Source: Amphibacillus marinus
Lineage (GTDB): Bacteria; Bacillota; Bacilli; Bacillales; Amphibacillaceae
Direction of reading: 5' to 3'
NCBI RefSeq assembly: GCF_900110345.1
Contig: NZ_FODJ01000001.1
Span: 186,001 to 250,000, forward strand
Length of the DNA stretch: 64,000 bases
Shown here one piece after another: positions 62,734 through 64,000 of this stretch. A model generated the notes under the pieces. It was not told where the DNA came from and did no database searches. It saw nothing but the letters and a program-made list of their open reading frames with translations. Made by a program: the position numbers and the translations under genes. Within the stretch, counting starts at the first letter, position 1, and each line of letters starts with the position of its first letter.

Positions 62734-64000
62734 TTAATTTAAAACATTCTCAGCTTGTTGAATGAATTGGCTTGCTGCTTCTTCTGGTGTTACTTGTCCA
62801 TACTTTAATGATTCAACGATTCGAATAAAAGCGCCCCGCACTTCCGTCTCACCAGGTGGTGAAAGTGGGTCTGAATCTTGCGTGTACTCAGCGACAACTT
62901 CTAAAAAGGCAAATGTTTTTTGGACCGGTTCAGAAACGATTTCTACTAAGTGATCACGAACAGCTTGTGAAATCGGCACACCACGCTCTGCTTGTAGGAT
63001 TTCGTTCGCTTCCAAGTTATTTGTGATAAAATCAATAAACTTAGCTGCTGCTTCCTGCTCAGCTGAATGATTGGTAATAGCAAAAGACATACTTGGACGA
63101 ATATAGTTTGCATGGACACCGTCTAAAGCTGGCAAAATTGTTAAGTCAAGTTCAAATTGCGTTCCCTGTGAAAGGCCGATTAATTGATTACTTGCTGCTG
63201 TTTGGGTCACAGCTGTACCTTCTTGAAGCATTGAGTTACCACCTTCTATATAAGACATCATAATATCATGTGGTGGTGCTGCTTCATCAGCGACCATTTG
63301 ATGCACCCAATTAAAGTACTCAACCAAAGTTTCTTCGGCAAAACCTAAGCCATCACCAGCTTCGTTGTAGAGGGTCATTCCATTTTGACGGGCATAATTG
63401 TTAAACAATTCATATTCTGCATTTGCGAAGTCGTAACCAAAGAATTCGCCGCCATCTTCCTCAATAGCTTCCTTAATAGCGAGATTCATTTCATACAAAT
63501 CATCATACGTATAACCAGGTTCAAGATTATAGCCATACTCCTCTAACATTTCTGTGTTGTAAACTAAAGATAACGCATTGGCGCCAGATGCGACTGCCAA
63601 GACACGATCTCCATCATGATTAATTTCTTGATAGACATCATCCACATCAGATAGATTAATTGTTCCGTCGTCAATAAGTGGTGCTAGATCAATCAGTAAT
63701 TCATTACTGTTATATTCATTTAAATAAGAGTTGTCCATTGCGATAACGTCAGGAAGGTTACTTCCTGCGGCCTGTGTGTTGAGACGTTCCCAATAACCAT
63801 CCCATCCGGTATACTCAGGTTGAACATTAATGTCTGGATAGATATCATTAAATAATTCAATTGCTTCTAATGTCATATCATGCCGCTCTTGGTTCCCCCA
63901 CCAAGCAACACGAATTGTTGTCTCTCCAGCTTGACCTCCATTGTCAGCGTTCCCATTTTCACTATCGCCACCATTACAGGCAGTTAATAAAAATAAACTT
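62734..64000 (-). CDS. Sugar ABC transporter solute-binding lipoprotein (5' end cut by the window)
   Basis: At least 422 residues of a carbohydrate-binding protein; the true start is beyond the right edge. The sequence enters with LFLLTACNGGDSEN, a lipobox (LTAC) followed by a glycine- and asparagine-rich linker, so the first Met (63876) of the open frame is internal. Then VAWWGNQERHDMTLEAIELFNDIYP, the family start, and IDLAPLIDDG, GYDFANAEYELFNNYARQNG and ALDGVHANYIRPSMSFAIT follow. It lies outside the membrane and captures sugar for the permeases encoded just downstream. The family is the extracellular solute-binding protein family 1. Confidence 0.92.
   Translation of the reverse strand, partial: SLFLLTACNGGDSENGNADNGGQAGETTIRVAWWGNQERHDMTLEAIELFNDIYPDINVQPEYTGWDGYWERLNTQAAGSNLPDVIAMDNSYLNEYNSNELLIDLAPLIDDGTINLSDVDDVYQEINHDGDRVLAVASGANALSLVYNTEMLEEYGYNLEPGYTYDDLYEMNLAIKEAIEEDGGEFFGYDFANAEYELFNNYARQNGMTLYNEAGDGLGFAEETLVEYFNWVHQMVADEAAPPHDIMMSYIEGGNSMLQEGTAVTQTAASNQLIGLSQGTQFELDLTILPALDGVHANYIRPSMSFAITNHSAEQEAAAKFIDFITNNLEANEILQAERGVPISQAVRDHLVEIVSEPVQKTFAFLEVVAEYTQDSDPLSPPGETEVRGAFIRIVESLKYGQVTPEEAASQFIQQAENVLN

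Overview
The window is AT-rich Firmicutes DNA and most likely comes from a spore-forming, facultatively or strictly anaerobic member of the Bacillaceae. The left end keeps the Bacillus subtilis gene order lexA / yneB-ynzC / tkt / sirA. It carries a Spo0A-regulated sporulation gene (sirA) and a CwlC-type amidase. Ribosome binding sites are strong, TTG, GTG and probably ATT starts occur, and promoters and CcpA (cre) sites have Bacillus form. An Amphibacillus-like organism would fit, but the sequence alone does not prove a genus.

Layout. (1) 1-9.6 kb is core genome: sirA (cut by the left edge), tkt, ynzC, yneB, lexA with a triple SOS box, a SPOR-domain amidase, a SurA_N lipoprotein, a squalene/phytoene synthase homologue, selO and a small lipoprotein. 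(2) 9.6-12.4 kb is about 1 kb of structured non-coding repeats, then an H-NOX heme-sensor chemoreceptor. (3) 12.4-26.9 kb is a catabolic cluster on the minus strand: a PucR regulator, two AzgA-like permeases around a biuret-hydrolase-like cysteine hydrolase, the three subunits of an oxamate-transcarbamylase-type enzyme (allH, allF/fdrA, allG), a carbamate kinase, a cyanurate/barbiturate ring-opening amidohydrolase and two more permeases. Together they suggest that a cyclic ureide is opened, its carbamoyl group is moved to phosphate, and ATP is made. (4) 27-37.5 kb holds small membrane proteins, including a duplicated module whose second copy is decayed, an interrupted methyltransferase, a GPP34-like protein, an rRNA methyltransferase, a truncated ABC ATPase, a ZIP-like protein and an ABC-2 exporter operon with its Xre regulator. 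(5) 38-64 kb is a carbohydrate island: glycosidases of families GH43, GH35, GH2 and GH42, a DUF5107-TPR giant protein, the complete L-rhamnose pathway (rhaB, rhaA, rhaD, fucO) with DeoR and AraC regulators, and a sugar ABC importer cut by the right edge.

How it fits together. The carbohydrate island looks built to import rhamnose- and galactose-bearing oligosaccharides, trim them inside the cell (the glycosidases lack signal peptides) and ferment rhamnose, with FucO disposing of lactaldehyde as propanediol. The ureide cluster would supply nitrogen and ATP by substrate-level phosphorylation, and the chemoreceptor has the O2-binding form of the H-NOX pocket. All three suit a life at low oxygen. 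Long intergenic stretches near 0.4, 9.8, 10.1, 37.8 and 57.8 kb share blocks of one structured repeat family. The copy at 57.8 kb lies inside a 626-bp element with terminal inverted repeats and a 5-bp target duplication.

All calls are from reading sequence and recalled family features; no database search was run.
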